Of a stretch of 64,000 nt of DNA, positions 18,373 through 27,022 are shown one piece after another. The stretch comes from UTPRO1 sp031400185 (GTDB lineage: Bacteria > Desulfobacterota > Binatia > UTPRO1). The stretch spans positions 1-64,000 of the forward strand of contig JANNPN010000214.1 of the NCBI GenBank assembly GCA_031400185.1, read 5' to 3'. Within the stretch, counting starts at the first letter, position 1. Each line of letters opens with the position of its first letter. The notes beneath the pieces are model-generated. The model had not been told where the DNA came from, made no database searches, and saw only the letters and a list, made by a program, of their open reading frames with translations. The position numbers and the translations under genes were made by a program.

Positions 18373-20796
18373 TCACACGTCGAGGTTGCGGACCGAGAGC
18401 GCGTTGTCCTCGATGAACTTACGGCGCGGCTCGACCTCGTCGCCCATGAGCGTCGAGAAGACCTCGTTGGCCGTGTACGCGTCGGCGAGCCTCACCTGGA
18501 GCAGCGTGCGCGTCTCGGGGTTCATGGTCGTCTCCCAGAGCTGCTCCGGGTTCATCTCGCCGAGACCCTTGTAACGCTGAATCTCGAGCCCCTTCCGGCC
18601 ATCGCGCACGATGTGCTCGACGCCTTCCCGGAGCGTGCTCGCGGTCACCATCCTTCCCCCGATCGTGAGCGTGAATGGCGGCGTCCCGGTCGCGCGAAGC
18701 TCGCCGGCGAGACGGCGGAGCTCCTCGAACTCGGGCGAGAGACAGAGCTCCATGTCGATGACGGTGCGGACGCTCGCTCCGTTCGCCCGCGCCGCGAAGA
18801 TCAAGCGCTGGCAGTTGTGCTCGGCGTCCTCTTCGACAGTGAAGCTCACCGGGAGAAGGTCGGACCCAATCGCTTCGAGATGGCTCTGCACGCTCGCTGC
18901 GACCTGGTTCACACGCGGCGGGTCGCGGAGCCACTGCTGCGGATCGTCCTCGATCGAGGCGATGGCCTGGACGATGTCGCGTTGCCGCTTCTTGCGCTCG
19001 ACCACGTCCATGATCTTTTCGAAACGCGTGACCCGCTTGACGATGCCTTTGAGCGGAACGCCGGTGAAGCTCGTGCCGTTGGATTCGAGCGTCACGTCTT
19101 CGGTGCCGAGCTCGATGAGATAGTCCTCGAGGGCCGCCTCATCCTGGAGATAGCGCTCCTGCTTGCCGCGTCGCACTTTGAAGAGCGGCGGCTGCGCGAT
19201 GTACAGGAACCCGTTCTCGATGAACTCTTCGAACTGGCGGTAAAAGAACGTCAACAAGAGCGTCCGGATGTGGGAGCCGTCGACGTCAGCGTCGGTCATG
19301 ATGACGATCGTATGGTAGCGGAGCTTCGCGATGTCCTTGCCGTCCTTCCCGATCCCGGCGCCCAGCGCTGTAATGAGCGTCCGGATCTCCTGCGAGGACA
19401 GCATCTTGTCGAAACGTGCCTTCTCGACGTTCAGGATCTTCCCGCGGAGCGGCAGGATTGCCTGGTTCTTGCGGTCGCGGCCCTGCTTCGCGGATCCGCC
19501 GGCGGAATCACCCTCGACGATGAAGATTTCGGAGAGGGCGGGATCGCGCTCCTGACAGTCGGCGAGCTTGCCTGGCAGTGATCCGGAATCGAGCGCGCCC
19601 TTGCGACGCGCGAGCTCCTTCGCCTTGCGGGTGGCCTCGCGGACGCGCGCCGCCTCGAGACCTTTCTGCACGATGCGCTTGGCGTCGGCGGGGTGCTCTT
19701 CGAGGTACGCACCGAGGCGCTCGTTCACGAGCGTCTCGACGAACCCTTTCACCTCGCTGTTGCCGAGCTTCGTCTTGGTCTGGCCTTCGAACTGCGGCTC
19801 GGGAACCTTCACCGAGATGACCGCCGTGACACCTTCGCGGCAGTCGTCGCCCTGGAGCGCCTCCTGCTCCTTCTTGCTCAGGCTCGCCGATGCTGCGTAG
19901 CTGTTGATCGTGCGGGTGAGCGCCGATTTGAACCCGACGAGGTGCGTCCCGCCTTCGGCCGTGTTGATGTTGTTCGCGAAGGCGTAGATGTTCTCCGAGT
20001 AGCCCTCGTTCCACTGCATCGCGAGCTGCATCTCCACACCTTCGCGCTGCCCTTCGAGGTAGATGACGGGGTGGATCGGAGTCTTCGTCGAGTTCAGATG
20101 CTCGACGAACTCGACGATGCCGCCCTTGTAGTGGAACTCGTGCCGCTTCTGGTCGCGCTCGTCCTGCAGCGAGATCTGGACGCCTTGGTTCAGGAACGCG
20201 AGCTCGCGAAGACGCTGTGCCAACACGTCGAAGCTGAAGTCGTGCACCTCGAAGATGAGCGTGTCGGGCTTGAAGGTGACCTTGGTGCCGCGTTGCTGGG
20301 TCGTGCCGACTTCTTGTAGCCGGCCTTCCGGCGCTCCGCGCCGGTACCGCTGGAAGTAGACCTTATTCTCCCGCTTGATCTCGACCTCAAGATACTCCGA
20401 GAGCGCGTTCACGACCGAGATGCCGACCCCGTGCAAGCCGCCGGAGACGCGATAGGCACCCTTGTCGAACTTGCCGCCCGCGTGAAGTTTCGTGAGGACC
20501 ACTTCGGCAGCCGAGATCTTCTCGGTCGGATGCATGTCGACGGGAATACCGCGACCGTTGTCCTCGACCGTGACGCTGTTCTCGATGTGGATGGTCACGT
20601 CGATGCGATTGCAGTGACCGCCGAGCGCCTCGTCGATCGAGTTGTCGACGACCTCGAACACGAGGTGATGAAGGCCTCGTTCGCCGGTGTCGCCGATGTA
20701 CATCCCAGGCCGCTTTTGAACGGCCTCGAGGCCCTCCAGAACCTTGATGTTGTCGGCGCTGTAGGTGGAGGTATCGGGTGAAATGTTCTCAGCCAT
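18373..20796 (-). CDS. gyrB: DNA gyrase subunit B
   Basis: ATPase subunit of gyrase, 807 residues. GHKL ATP-binding motifs are visible: EVVDNSIDEAL, VEDNGRGIPVD and GGLHGVGISVVNALS. The TOPRIM domain has IVEGDSAGGSAKQGRDR and MTDADVDGSHIRTLLLTF, and the C-terminus has the QRYKGLGEMNPEQLWETTM signature. It is followed closely by gyrA. Upstream there is 133 bases of gene-free DNA and then dnaN; recF, which often sits there, is absent. Confidence 0.98.
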   Translation of the reverse strand: MAENISPDTSTYSADNIKVLEGLEAVQKRPGMYIGDTGERGLHHLVFEVVDNSIDEALGGHCNRIDVTIHIENSVTVEDNGRGIPVDMHPTEKISAAEVVLTKLHAGGKFDKGAYRVSGGLHGVGISVVNALSEYLEVEIKRENKVYFQRYRRGAPEGRLQEVGTTQQRGTKVTFKPDTLIFEVHDFSFDVLAQRLRELAFLNQGVQISLQDERDQKRHEFHYKGGIVEFVEHLNSTKTPIHPVIYLEGQREGVEMQLAMQWNEGYSENIYAFANNINTAEGGTHLVGFKSALTRTINSYAASASLSKKEQEALQGDDCREGVTAVISVKVPEPQFEGQTKTKLGNSEVKGFVETLVNERLGAYLEEHPADAKRIVQKGLEAARVREATRKAKELARRKGALDSGSLPGKLADCQERDPALSEIFIVEGDSAGGSAKQGRDRKNQAILPLRGKILNVEKARFDKMLSSQEIRTLITALGAGIGKDGKDIAKLRYHTIVIMTDADVDGSHIRTLLLTFFYRQFEEFIENGFLYIAQPPLFKVRRGKQERYLQDEAALEDYLIELGTEDVTLESNGTSFTGVPLKGIVKRVTRFEKIMDVVERKKRQRDIVQAIASIEDDPQQWLRDPPRVNQVAASVQSHLEAIGSDLLPVSFTVEEDAEHNCQRLIFAARANGASVRTVIDMELCLSPEFEELRRLAGELRATGTPPFTLTIGGRMVTASTLREGVEHIVRDGRKGLEIQRYKGLGEMNPEQLWETTMNPETRTLLQVRLADAYTANEVFSTLMGDEVEPRRKFIEDNALSVRNLDV

Positions 20797-20929
20797 TCGT
20801 CGATTTTCGATAGGGTACTAGCGCGACGGGGCCGACCCACGGCCCTCCCAAACCCCGCTCCATCCCCTCACCTGCAGCCTAGCAAGCGGGTGCCGAAGGG
20901 TAAAGCTTTCCGCCTTCTACATCCGCGGC

Positions 20930-22045
20930 TTAGAGCCGCATCGGCATGACAACGTAGGAGTAGGTTTCATCCTCCTGCATGCGCAGGATTCCGGGGCTCA
21001 CCTCGTCGGTGAGGCCGATCTCGACGATGCCGGACACGCCGCTCAGTTGCAGCACGTCGAGCAAATAGCGAGCGTTGAACCCGATCGCGAACTCGTCGCC
21101 GGCGTAGTCTGCCTCGAGCTCCTCGCGGGCCTCACCAATGTCGGGGTTGGTCGTTGCAACCTCGAGCAGCCCGTTCTCGACGCGGAGCTTCACGCCTCGG
21201 GCACGTTCGCTGGAGAGAATCGACACGCGGCGCAGCGCACCAAGCAGCTCTGCGCTCCCGACTCTGACATGTCGCTTGCTTTCTTTCGGAATCACCTGCC
21301 GGTAGTCGGGGAACTCACCCTCGATCAGGCGCATGAACAGCTCGACGCCGGCGCGCTCGATCCGAGCGAGATTTCCGCCGATCGAGAAGCTGATCTCGCC
21401 GTCGCCGACTTCGAGCAGACGACGCGCTTCGACGAGACCCTTCCGCGGCAGAATGACCCCGGGCTTGATCTCGACTCCCGTGACCTCGCGTTCGACGAGA
21501 GCAAGCCGGTGGCCGTCGGTCGCCACCATGCGGACCTGGTTCTTCTCGACGCTTTCGATGAACACGCCGCCGAGACTCAAACGGGTCTCGTCGGTGGAGA
21601 CCGCGAACAGCGTCTTCTCGATCATCTCGCCAAGCGCGTCACTCGGGAGATGCATTACCACCGTGCCCTTTTTCGCCGCGGGAGTCGCTGCTGGAATGCT
21701 CGGGAAATCCTTCGGGTCGATCGAAAGCATACGGTACCGAGCGCGGCCGCCCGTCACCTCGACGCTCCCGCCGCCGGCCTTCAGGACCACCTCGTCGCTC
21801 GGAAGCTCGCGAACGATCTCGTAGAGCTTCCGCGCGTTCAGGGTGATCGAGCCCGCCTGTGCGACCTTTCCCCGACACGATCGGCGAACGCCGACTTCCA
21901 GGTCGGTGGCGGTCAGTTGAATGTCAGCTCCAGTGGCCTCGATCAGGACGTTCGCGAGGATCGGAAGCGTGTTGCGCTTCTCGACGACTCCTTGGGTCAG
22001 GTAGAGGCCTTGCAAGAAGTCGTTCTTTTCGACGCGAAGATCCAT
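20930..22045 (-). CDS. dnaN: DNA polymerase III beta sliding clamp
   Basis: Ring clamp that tethers the replicative polymerase. 371 residues, the family norm. The N-terminus MDLRVEKNDFLQGLYLTQGVVEKRN and the C-terminal YSYVVMPMRL motif, which forms part of the partner-binding pocket, are both present. It lies downstream of dnaA on the same strand, separated from it by the putative origin region. Confidence 0.97.
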   Translation of the reverse strand: MDLRVEKNDFLQGLYLTQGVVEKRNTLPILANVLIEATGADIQLTATDLEVGVRRSCRGKVAQAGSITLNARKLYEIVRELPSDEVVLKAGGGSVEVTGGRARYRMLSIDPKDFPSIPAATPAAKKGTVVMHLPSDALGEMIEKTLFAVSTDETRLSLGGVFIESVEKNQVRMVATDGHRLALVEREVTGVEIKPGVILPRKGLVEARRLLEVGDGEISFSIGGNLARIERAGVELFMRLIEGEFPDYRQVIPKESKRHVRVGSAELLGALRRVSILSSERARGVKLRVENGLLEVATTNPDIGEAREELEADYAGDEFAIGFNARYLLDVLQLSGVSGIVEIGLTDEVSPGILRMQEDETYSYVVMPMRL

Positions 22046-22300
22046 CGTCCAGGGTCCCTCGGTAAGAAAGCGAGCCTTTGTAGCCTAGTGTCTTTAGAGA
22101 AGTAAATTAGAAGAGCTAGTAGTAGTAGGCACGCGGATTCGGTGGATACAGGGGCCAACTAGCGAAGGTCGCAGCGTTTCACTTGTGCACGCCGGTGGAC
22201 GGAGCACCCACGATGAAGCCAACGCACGACGTCTGGTCGTCCGTGTCCCCAGGGGCTCCAGCGAGAATCCCCACGCCATCCAACGATCATCCACAGGCAG
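22046..22300. other. oriC: Candidate replication origin (dnaA-dnaN intergenic region)
   Basis: 255 bases without a gene. The dnaN-proximal part (about 22059-22128) is clearly AT-richer than its surroundings. Four contiguous TAG trinucleotides occupy 22117-22128, followed by GC-rich GCACGCGG and a DnaA-box-like GGTGGATAC (22141-22149, two mismatches to TGTGGATAA). A further TCATCCACA (22287-22295) has one mismatch to TTATCCACA. The order box, GC-rich spacer, trinucleotide repeat, AT-rich DNA from dnaA towards dnaN resembles the DnaA-trio unwinding element described for Bacillus. Assignment as oriC is an inference from motifs and gene context. Confidence 0.6.
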
Positions 22301-23647
22301 TCAGGATTTCGTTCGCGCGAGTCGTTCGAGCTCGTCGATCACCGCGCGGAGCTGGTGGTCGTCCTTGAGACGGCGCTCGATCGTGTTGTTCCCGTGAATG
22401 ACGGTCGAGTGGTCGCGCCCACCGAAGCGCTCGCCGATGACGGGGAATGACGACCCGGTGAGCTTGCGGGCGAGAAACATCGCGATCTGGCGTGGGAACG
22501 CGATGTTGCGTGTCCGCTTCTGCGAGAGCAGGTCGCCGAGACGAATACCGTGATGCTCGCACACGACGCGTTGGATGGTCTCGATGCTCACGGTCGACCG
22601 GTCGCGCAGGAGATCCTGGAGGACGTGGCGGGCGAAATCCACGGTGATGGCGGTCTTGGAGAGCGAGGCGAAAGCCGAAAGACGCGTCAGGCACCCTTCG
22701 AGCTCACGGACGTTCGAGTCGATCTTCGAAGCGAGGTGGATGGCGACCTCACGCGGAAGCTCGAGACCGTCAATTTCGGCCTTCTTCTCGAGGATCGCGA
22801 CGCGGGTCTCCATGTCCGGCGGCTGAACATCGGCGATGAGCCCCCACTCGAAGCGATTGCGCAGACGTTCCTCCAGGCCGGGGATGTCCTTCGGTACCGT
22901 GTCGGACGTGAGGATGATCTGCTTGTGCGACTCGTGCAGAGCGTTGAAGGTGTGGAAGAACTCTTCCTGCGTGCGCTCGCGGTTCGCCAGGAACTGCACG
23001 TCGTCGACGATCAGGATATCGATCTTCCGAAACGTGGATTTGAACTCCTCCATCCGGTCGCGGCGGAGCGCTGTGATCAGTTGGGTCATGAACACTTCGG
23101 CGCTCAGATACGCGACGCGTGTCTCGGAGTCGGCCTCGAGGGCGGCGTGACCGATCGCATTCGCGAGGTGGGTCTTGCCGAGCCCGACGCCGCCGTAGAG
23201 GAAGAGCGGATTGTAGTGGTGTCCAGGTTGGGCGGCGACCGCTTTGCACGCGGCGTTCGCGAACTGGTTGCTCGCCCCGACCACGAAAGTTGCGAAGGTA
23301 TACCGCGGCACCAGGGCGCCGAACCGGATCGGGCGTCGTTTGCCCGCAGGCGCGTCGCCAGGGAAAAGCTCGCCTTGCGCACGGCCCGCGACGATTACGC
23401 TCACGCGGCACGGCTTCCCGACTGCGCGCATCGCATCCTCGAGACCGCCGGGATAGTGCAACGTCATCCAGCTCGCGGCAGTTGTCGTCGGCGCAACCAG
23501 TCGGAGCTCGTCGCCGTCCATGCCGGCGAACCGTAACGTCTCGACGCCGGATTGGAACGCTTCGCGTCCGAAGCGAGCCAACAAGATCTCACGTGCACGC
23601 TGCCACGCGAGATCGGGCGCATCTTCAACGGGTGCCGGGCGGCTCAT
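22301..23647 (-). CDS. dnaA: Chromosomal replication initiator DnaA
   Basis: AAA+ initiator that binds and unwinds oriC. The ATG at 23647 gives 448 residues with the usual domain I start (DAPDLAWQRAREILLARFG). The frame stays open to 23851, but that extra 68-residue N-terminus resembles nothing in the family and runs into the hemL 5' end. Walker A is GGVGLGKTHLANAI, Walker B ILIVDDVQFLANR, and the domain IV DNA-binding signature is GGRDHSTVIHG. No strong ribosome site precedes either start. It diverges from hemL with a 185-base gap. Confidence 0.96.
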   Translation of the reverse strand: MSRPAPVEDAPDLAWQRAREILLARFGREAFQSGVETLRFAGMDGDELRLVAPTTTAASWMTLHYPGGLEDAMRAVGKPCRVSVIVAGRAQGELFPGDAPAGKRRPIRFGALVPRYTFATFVVGASNQFANAACKAVAAQPGHHYNPLFLYGGVGLGKTHLANAIGHAALEADSETRVAYLSAEVFMTQLITALRRDRMEEFKSTFRKIDILIVDDVQFLANRERTQEEFFHTFNALHESHKQIILTSDTVPKDIPGLEERLRNRFEWGLIADVQPPDMETRVAILEKKAEIDGLELPREVAIHLASKIDSNVRELEGCLTRLSAFASLSKTAITVDFARHVLQDLLRDRSTVSIETIQRVVCEHHGIRLGDLLSQKRTRNIAFPRQIAMFLARKLTGSSFPVIGERFGGRDHSTVIHGNNTIERRLKDDHQLRAVIDELERLARTKS

Positions 23648-23832
23648 CGCGTCCGCAGCCAATGTCGTGTCACAGGGCAGACCCAGGAACGGCGAGACGC
23701 GGATCTGTAGACGCTTTGCCGGGGGTTCGCAAGCAAAAATCTTCGCGACCGGCGCGGAGCGGCGCACGTTGATTGCCTCTGACCGCAGTGGTACCTGCAG
23801 CACCTCGCGCTCGCCGCGCTTTCCGTGTCGCT

Positions 23833-25110
23833 GTGACGACGCTCTCGACAAAGCTCTACGACGAAGCGTCCCGGCTCTTTCCCGGGGGCGTCAACAGCCC
23901 CGTACGCGCGTGGCGGAACGTTGACGGGACACCGCTTTTCATCTCGCGTGCGCGCGGTGCGACCATCACCGATGCGGACGGACGCACATACCGCGATTTC
24001 GTCGGGTCGTGGGGCGCCGCGATCGCCGGCCACGCGCATCCCGACGTCGTCGCCGCAGTGAATCGAGCCGTCGCGTCGGGTCTCGGCTTCGGCGCGCCGA
24101 CGCCCGCAGAGATCGCGCTCGGGCGAGCCATCACCGAAGCGATGCCGTCGATTCAGCGCATCCGCATGGTGAACTCCGGCACCGAGGCGACGATGTCCGC
24201 GATCCGCGTCGCTCGCGCGTTCACCGGGCGGCCGAAGATCCTCAAGTTCGCCGGGTGCTATCACGGGCATTCCGACGGCCTGTTGGCTCGAGCCGGCTCT
24301 GGGGCGCTCACGTTCGGAGTACCCGACAGCGCAGGAGTCCCGGAGTCGGTGGCCTCGAACACGCTCGTCGCGGCGTTCAATTCGGCCGAGGCCGAGGCGT
24401 ATCTCGAGGCGTACGGCAACGAGCTCGCGGCGGTCATCGTCGAGCCGATCGCGGCCAACATGGGCGTCGTCCCCCCCGCGCCCGGTTTCCTCGAGCGTCT
24501 GCGGGAAGCGACGCGGAACCACGGTACCCTGCTGATCTTCGACGAGGTGATCTCCGGCTTCCGTGTCGCGCGCGGCGGAGCTCAAGCGCTCCTCGGGATC
24601 GAGCCAGACCTTACGTGTCTCGGCAAGATCATCGGGGGCGGCCTACCCGTAGGCGCGTTCGGTGGACGACGCGACGTCATGGAGTTGCTCGCCCCGCTCG
24701 GGCCCGTCTACCAAGCAGGAACGCTCTCCGGGAACCCCGTGACCATGGCCGCGGGAAACGCGACGCTCGGCGTACTCGATGCAAAGGCTTTTGGCCGTCT
24801 CGAGACGATGGGAAGGCACATTGCGGCCGGGCTCGAAGAAGCATTGCGCCGGACGGGCATCGTCGGCTGCGTGCAACGGGTCGGATCGATGTTCACCCTC
24901 TTATTCGGCGTCGAATCCGCGGCGAACCTGGTCGAGGTGGAGCGTGCAGACCGGGACCGCTTCCGACGGTTCTTTTACGGCATGCTCGAGCGAGGCTTCT
25001 ACCTCCCCCCCTCGCCGTTCGAGGCGTCCTTCGTGTCGCTGGCGCACACGGAAGCGGACGTCGACGCGTTTGTCGCCGCGGCGGTCGAAACCTTGCAGTC
25101 GCTCGAGTGA
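23833..25110 (+). CDS. hemL: Glutamate-1-semialdehyde 2,1-aminomutase
   Basis: PLP enzyme that makes 5-aminolevulinate in the C5 haem pathway. The GTG at 23833 yields VTTLSTKLYDEASRLFPGGVNSPVRA, the typical start; upstream in-frame codons give a basic extension of no known role. The PLP lysine lies in CLGKIIGGGLPVGAFGG, and the active-site segments FVGSWGAAIAGHAHP and YQAGTLSGNP are present. About 425 residues, normal. It diverges from dnaA and precedes the F0 genes. Confidence 0.97.
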   Translation: MTTLSTKLYDEASRLFPGGVNSPVRAWRNVDGTPLFISRARGATITDADGRTYRDFVGSWGAAIAGHAHPDVVAAVNRAVASGLGFGAPTPAEIALGRAITEAMPSIQRIRMVNSGTEATMSAIRVARAFTGRPKILKFAGCYHGHSDGLLARAGSGALTFGVPDSAGVPESVASNTLVAAFNSAEAEAYLEAYGNELAAVIVEPIAANMGVVPPAPGFLERLREATRNHGTLLIFDEVISGFRVARGGAQALLGIEPDLTCLGKIIGGGLPVGAFGGRRDVMELLAPLGPVYQAGTLSGNPVTMAAGNATLGVLDAKAFGRLETMGRHIAAGLEEALRRTGIVGCVQRVGSMFTLLFGVESAANLVEVERADRDRFRRFFYGMLERGFYLPPSPFEASFVSLAHTEADVDAFVAAAVETLQSLE

Positions 25111-25113
25111 GCC

Positions 25114-25347
25114 GTGCCTAGGACCGGCGATCCAGGCAACGAATCCGCCTTCTTTCGCTATGCCAAGTATTCGGCGGTCGCGTTTGAGTTCATCGGGTCC
25201 ATACTGGCTGGAGTTTTCGTCGGCAGTGCGCTAGACGGCTGGCTCCGAACCGAGCCGTGGCTGGTCCTCACCATGACGATCGCTGGCACCGTGATCGGAT
25301 TCTACCGCATGATCCAGATTCTTCAGCGCCTGCAACGCAACCAATGA
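25114..25347 (+). CDS. atpZ: AtpZ-like F0 accessory membrane protein
   Basis: 77 residues with two membrane helices (FEFIGSILAGVFVGSAL; LVLTMTIAGTVIGFYRMI), the layout of the small AtpZ/AtpI proteins that precede F0 genes. The GTG start at 25114 lies three bases after hemL. The ATGA overlap with the next gene indicates coupling. AtpZ has been linked to divalent cation uptake or F0 assembly; that role is taken from the family, not from this sequence. Confidence 0.8.
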   Translation: MPRTGDPGNESAFFRYAKYSAVAFEFIGSILAGVFVGSALDGWLRTEPWLVLTMTIAGTVIGFYRMIQILQRLQRNQ

Positions 25348-25715
25348 ACGTTCGCCTGAATCGCATCCAGGGTCTGGTGTTGTCGATCACGACCATAGTG
25401 GCCGTGATCGCCCTGACCGTCGGGTTCACCACCCCGTTCGGCATCGTCCTCGGTGGCATGGCAGCCTGGCTCGATTTCGTCGTGATTCGAGGGCTCGTAG
25501 CCGCGATGCTGGCGCGCAAGCCCGCTAAGGAACACATTGTGCCGATGGCGCTTGCCAAGTCACTGGTGCTGGTCACCGTTCCTGCCGTCGCGTTACTTCT
25601 GCCTGGATCGCTGGTGAGCGGCGTCTCGTTCGCGATCGGCGTCACCGCGTTGCCGGCGGCCATCGTGATCGACGCGTGTCTCGCGGTACCTCAGAGCGAA
25701 GTAGGAGAAGCGTAG
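25344..25715 (+). CDS. atpI: ATP synthase subunit I (AtpI-like)
   Basis: About 123 residues with four hydrophobic segments (IQGLVLSITTIVAVIALTVG, GIVLGGMAAWLDFVVI, LAKSLVLVTVPAVALLL, SFAIGVTALPAAIVID). The ATG at 25344 overlaps the atpZ stop. AtpI proteins help assemble the c-ring. It directly abuts atpB: the stop codon is followed at once by the atpB ATG, with AGGAG at the end of this gene serving as its ribosome site. The family call is from topology and position; sequence identity in this family is low. Confidence 0.75.
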   Translation: MNVRLNRIQGLVLSITTIVAVIALTVGFTTPFGIVLGGMAAWLDFVVIRGLVAAMLARKPAKEHIVPMALAKSLVLVTVPAVALLLPGSLVSGVSFAIGVTALPAAIVIDACLAVPQSEVGEA

Positions 25716-26408
25716 ATGGAGCACGGGTTTTCCTGGGTCCAGCAGATTCCGGGGTTGATGGCGCTCGAGCCGCACACGGCGACAGCGCTCTTGGTCATGG
25801 TCGGCCTCTTGTTGTTCGCGCTACGGGCGCGGCAGCAACTCGCCGCGACGGCCGACGTCACGGTTCCCGACGAGGGGTTCTCGGCGCGAAACGTCGGTGA
25901 GGTGATCACGGAGTTCATCACGAACCTCTCCGAGAGCGTCATCGGGCATGACGGTCCGAAGTACGTCCCGCTCTTCGCGAGCTTTTTCGTCTTCATTCTC
26001 GCATCGAACCTGATCGGTTTGATCCCGGGATTCACGCCGCCGACCGACAACTTCAACGTGACGCTCGCGCTCGGGGTCGTGTCGTTCGTCGCGTACAACT
26101 TCTATGGCCTGCAGGCGCACGGGTTGGCGTACCTGAAGCAATTCATGGGTCCCCTGCTGCTCCTCGCGCCCCTCATGATCGTCGTCGAGCTGTTCAGCCA
26201 TTTGTTCAGGCCCGCGTCTCTGGCGATTCGGCTCTACGGCAACATGTTCGCCGATCACCTGCTGCTCGGGATCTTCACCGATCTCACGAAGGTGCTGATT
26301 CCCGTGATTTTCTATTTGCTCGGTACCTTCGTCTCGCTGGTGCAGGCGCTCGTGTTCACCTTGCTCACCATGGTGTACGTCGGGCTCGCCATCAGCCACG
26401 ACCACTAG
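25716..26408 (+). CDS. atpB: F0 ATP synthase subunit a
   Basis: Proton-channel subunit of F0, 230 residues with about five membrane helices. The essential Arg sits in PASLAIRLYGNMFADH, and the last helix VQALVFTLLTMVYVGLAIS matches the family. It is separated from the F1-side genes (1-5.3 kb) by about 20 kb that includes the origin; only atpB and atpE are here. Together with atpE it forms the ion path. Confidence 0.97.
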   Translation: MEHGFSWVQQIPGLMALEPHTATALLVMVGLLLFALRARQQLAATADVTVPDEGFSARNVGEVITEFITNLSESVIGHDGPKYVPLFASFFVFILASNLIGLIPGFTPPTDNFNVTLALGVVSFVAYNFYGLQAHGLAYLKQFMGPLLLLAPLMIVVELFSHLFRPASLAIRLYGNMFADHLLLGIFTDLTKVLIPVIFYLLGTFVSLVQALVFTLLTMVYVGLAISHDH

Positions 26409-26507
26409 GCATTCCCGCTTCATCCGGTTCGCACGGCGCCGCAGGTGGAAGAGGAAAGAGAAGGTGCGGGCGGCAGAATGCGGATCTTAACTAGGAGGGC
26501 TGTGCAT

Positions 26508-26825
26508 ATGTCGAGAATCGTGTGGTTCTTTCTTGCCGTCATCGGTTTCATGAGCATCGCGACCCCGAGCTTCGCCCAGGACGGCGGTGCCGACGCGGGG
26601 GGCTTGATCGCCCTCGGCGCGGGCCTCGGGATCGGGATCGCGGCGCTCGGCGTCGGTCTCGGTCAGGGTCGTGCGACCGCCGCCGCGATGGAAAGCATCG
26701 GCCGGAACCCGAACTCTGCCGACCGCATCTTCGTGCCGATGATCATCGGCCTGGCGCTCATGGAAGCACTCTGTCTCTACGCGCTGGTGATCGCGTTCTT
26801 CCTGCAGGGCAAGATCCCGGGCTGA
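26508..26825 (+). CDS. atpE: F0 ATP synthase subunit c with N-terminal leader
   Basis: Rotor-ring subunit. The ATG at 26508 has AGGAGG upstream and gives 105 residues, against the usual 75-90. The extra N-terminus (MSRIVWFFLAVIGFMSIATP, then SFAQDGG) looks like a cleavable signal peptide with an AxA-type end. The mature hairpin follows: GLGIGIAALGVGLGQG, the polar loop GRNPNSA, and a second helix with the ion-binding Glu in LALMEALCLYALV. The Gln of the sodium-type site is present, but the Ser/Thr after Glu is Ala-Leu, so protons are the more likely ion (inference). Confidence 0.93.
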   Translation: MSRIVWFFLAVIGFMSIATPSFAQDGGADAGGLIALGAGLGIGIAALGVGLGQGRATAAAMESIGRNPNSADRIFVPMIIGLALMEALCLYALVIAFFLQGKIPG

Positions 26826-26868
26826 CGGCGAGGGCAAACGGACGCGCAGCGTCCAATGACCTAGCAGA

Positions 26869-26907
26869 CGCGAGGAGCGGGATGGTTTCCGCTCCTCGCG
26901 GTTTTTT
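26869..26907 (+). terminator. Intrinsic terminator after atpE
   Basis: Perfect 11-base stem CGCGAGGAGCG / CGCTCCTCGCG with a ten-base loop, followed by GTTTTTT. It ends the hemL/atpZ-atpI-atpB-atpE transcript. Confidence 0.93.
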
Positions 26908-27022
26908 GGGGCTGCAGAAATCGCTTGGGCATTGGCGGAGCTTTGGGGTATGGTCGATTCAACCGACGCTCTGAAGCTCCGGATTTCCTGGCTCGACGTG
27001 GTGGTGGGGAAAGGAGGCTGCG

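Noticed and set aside
23648..23851. 68-residue N-terminal extension of DnaA
   Set aside because: No family similarity, no better ribosome site, and it would run into the hemL start region.
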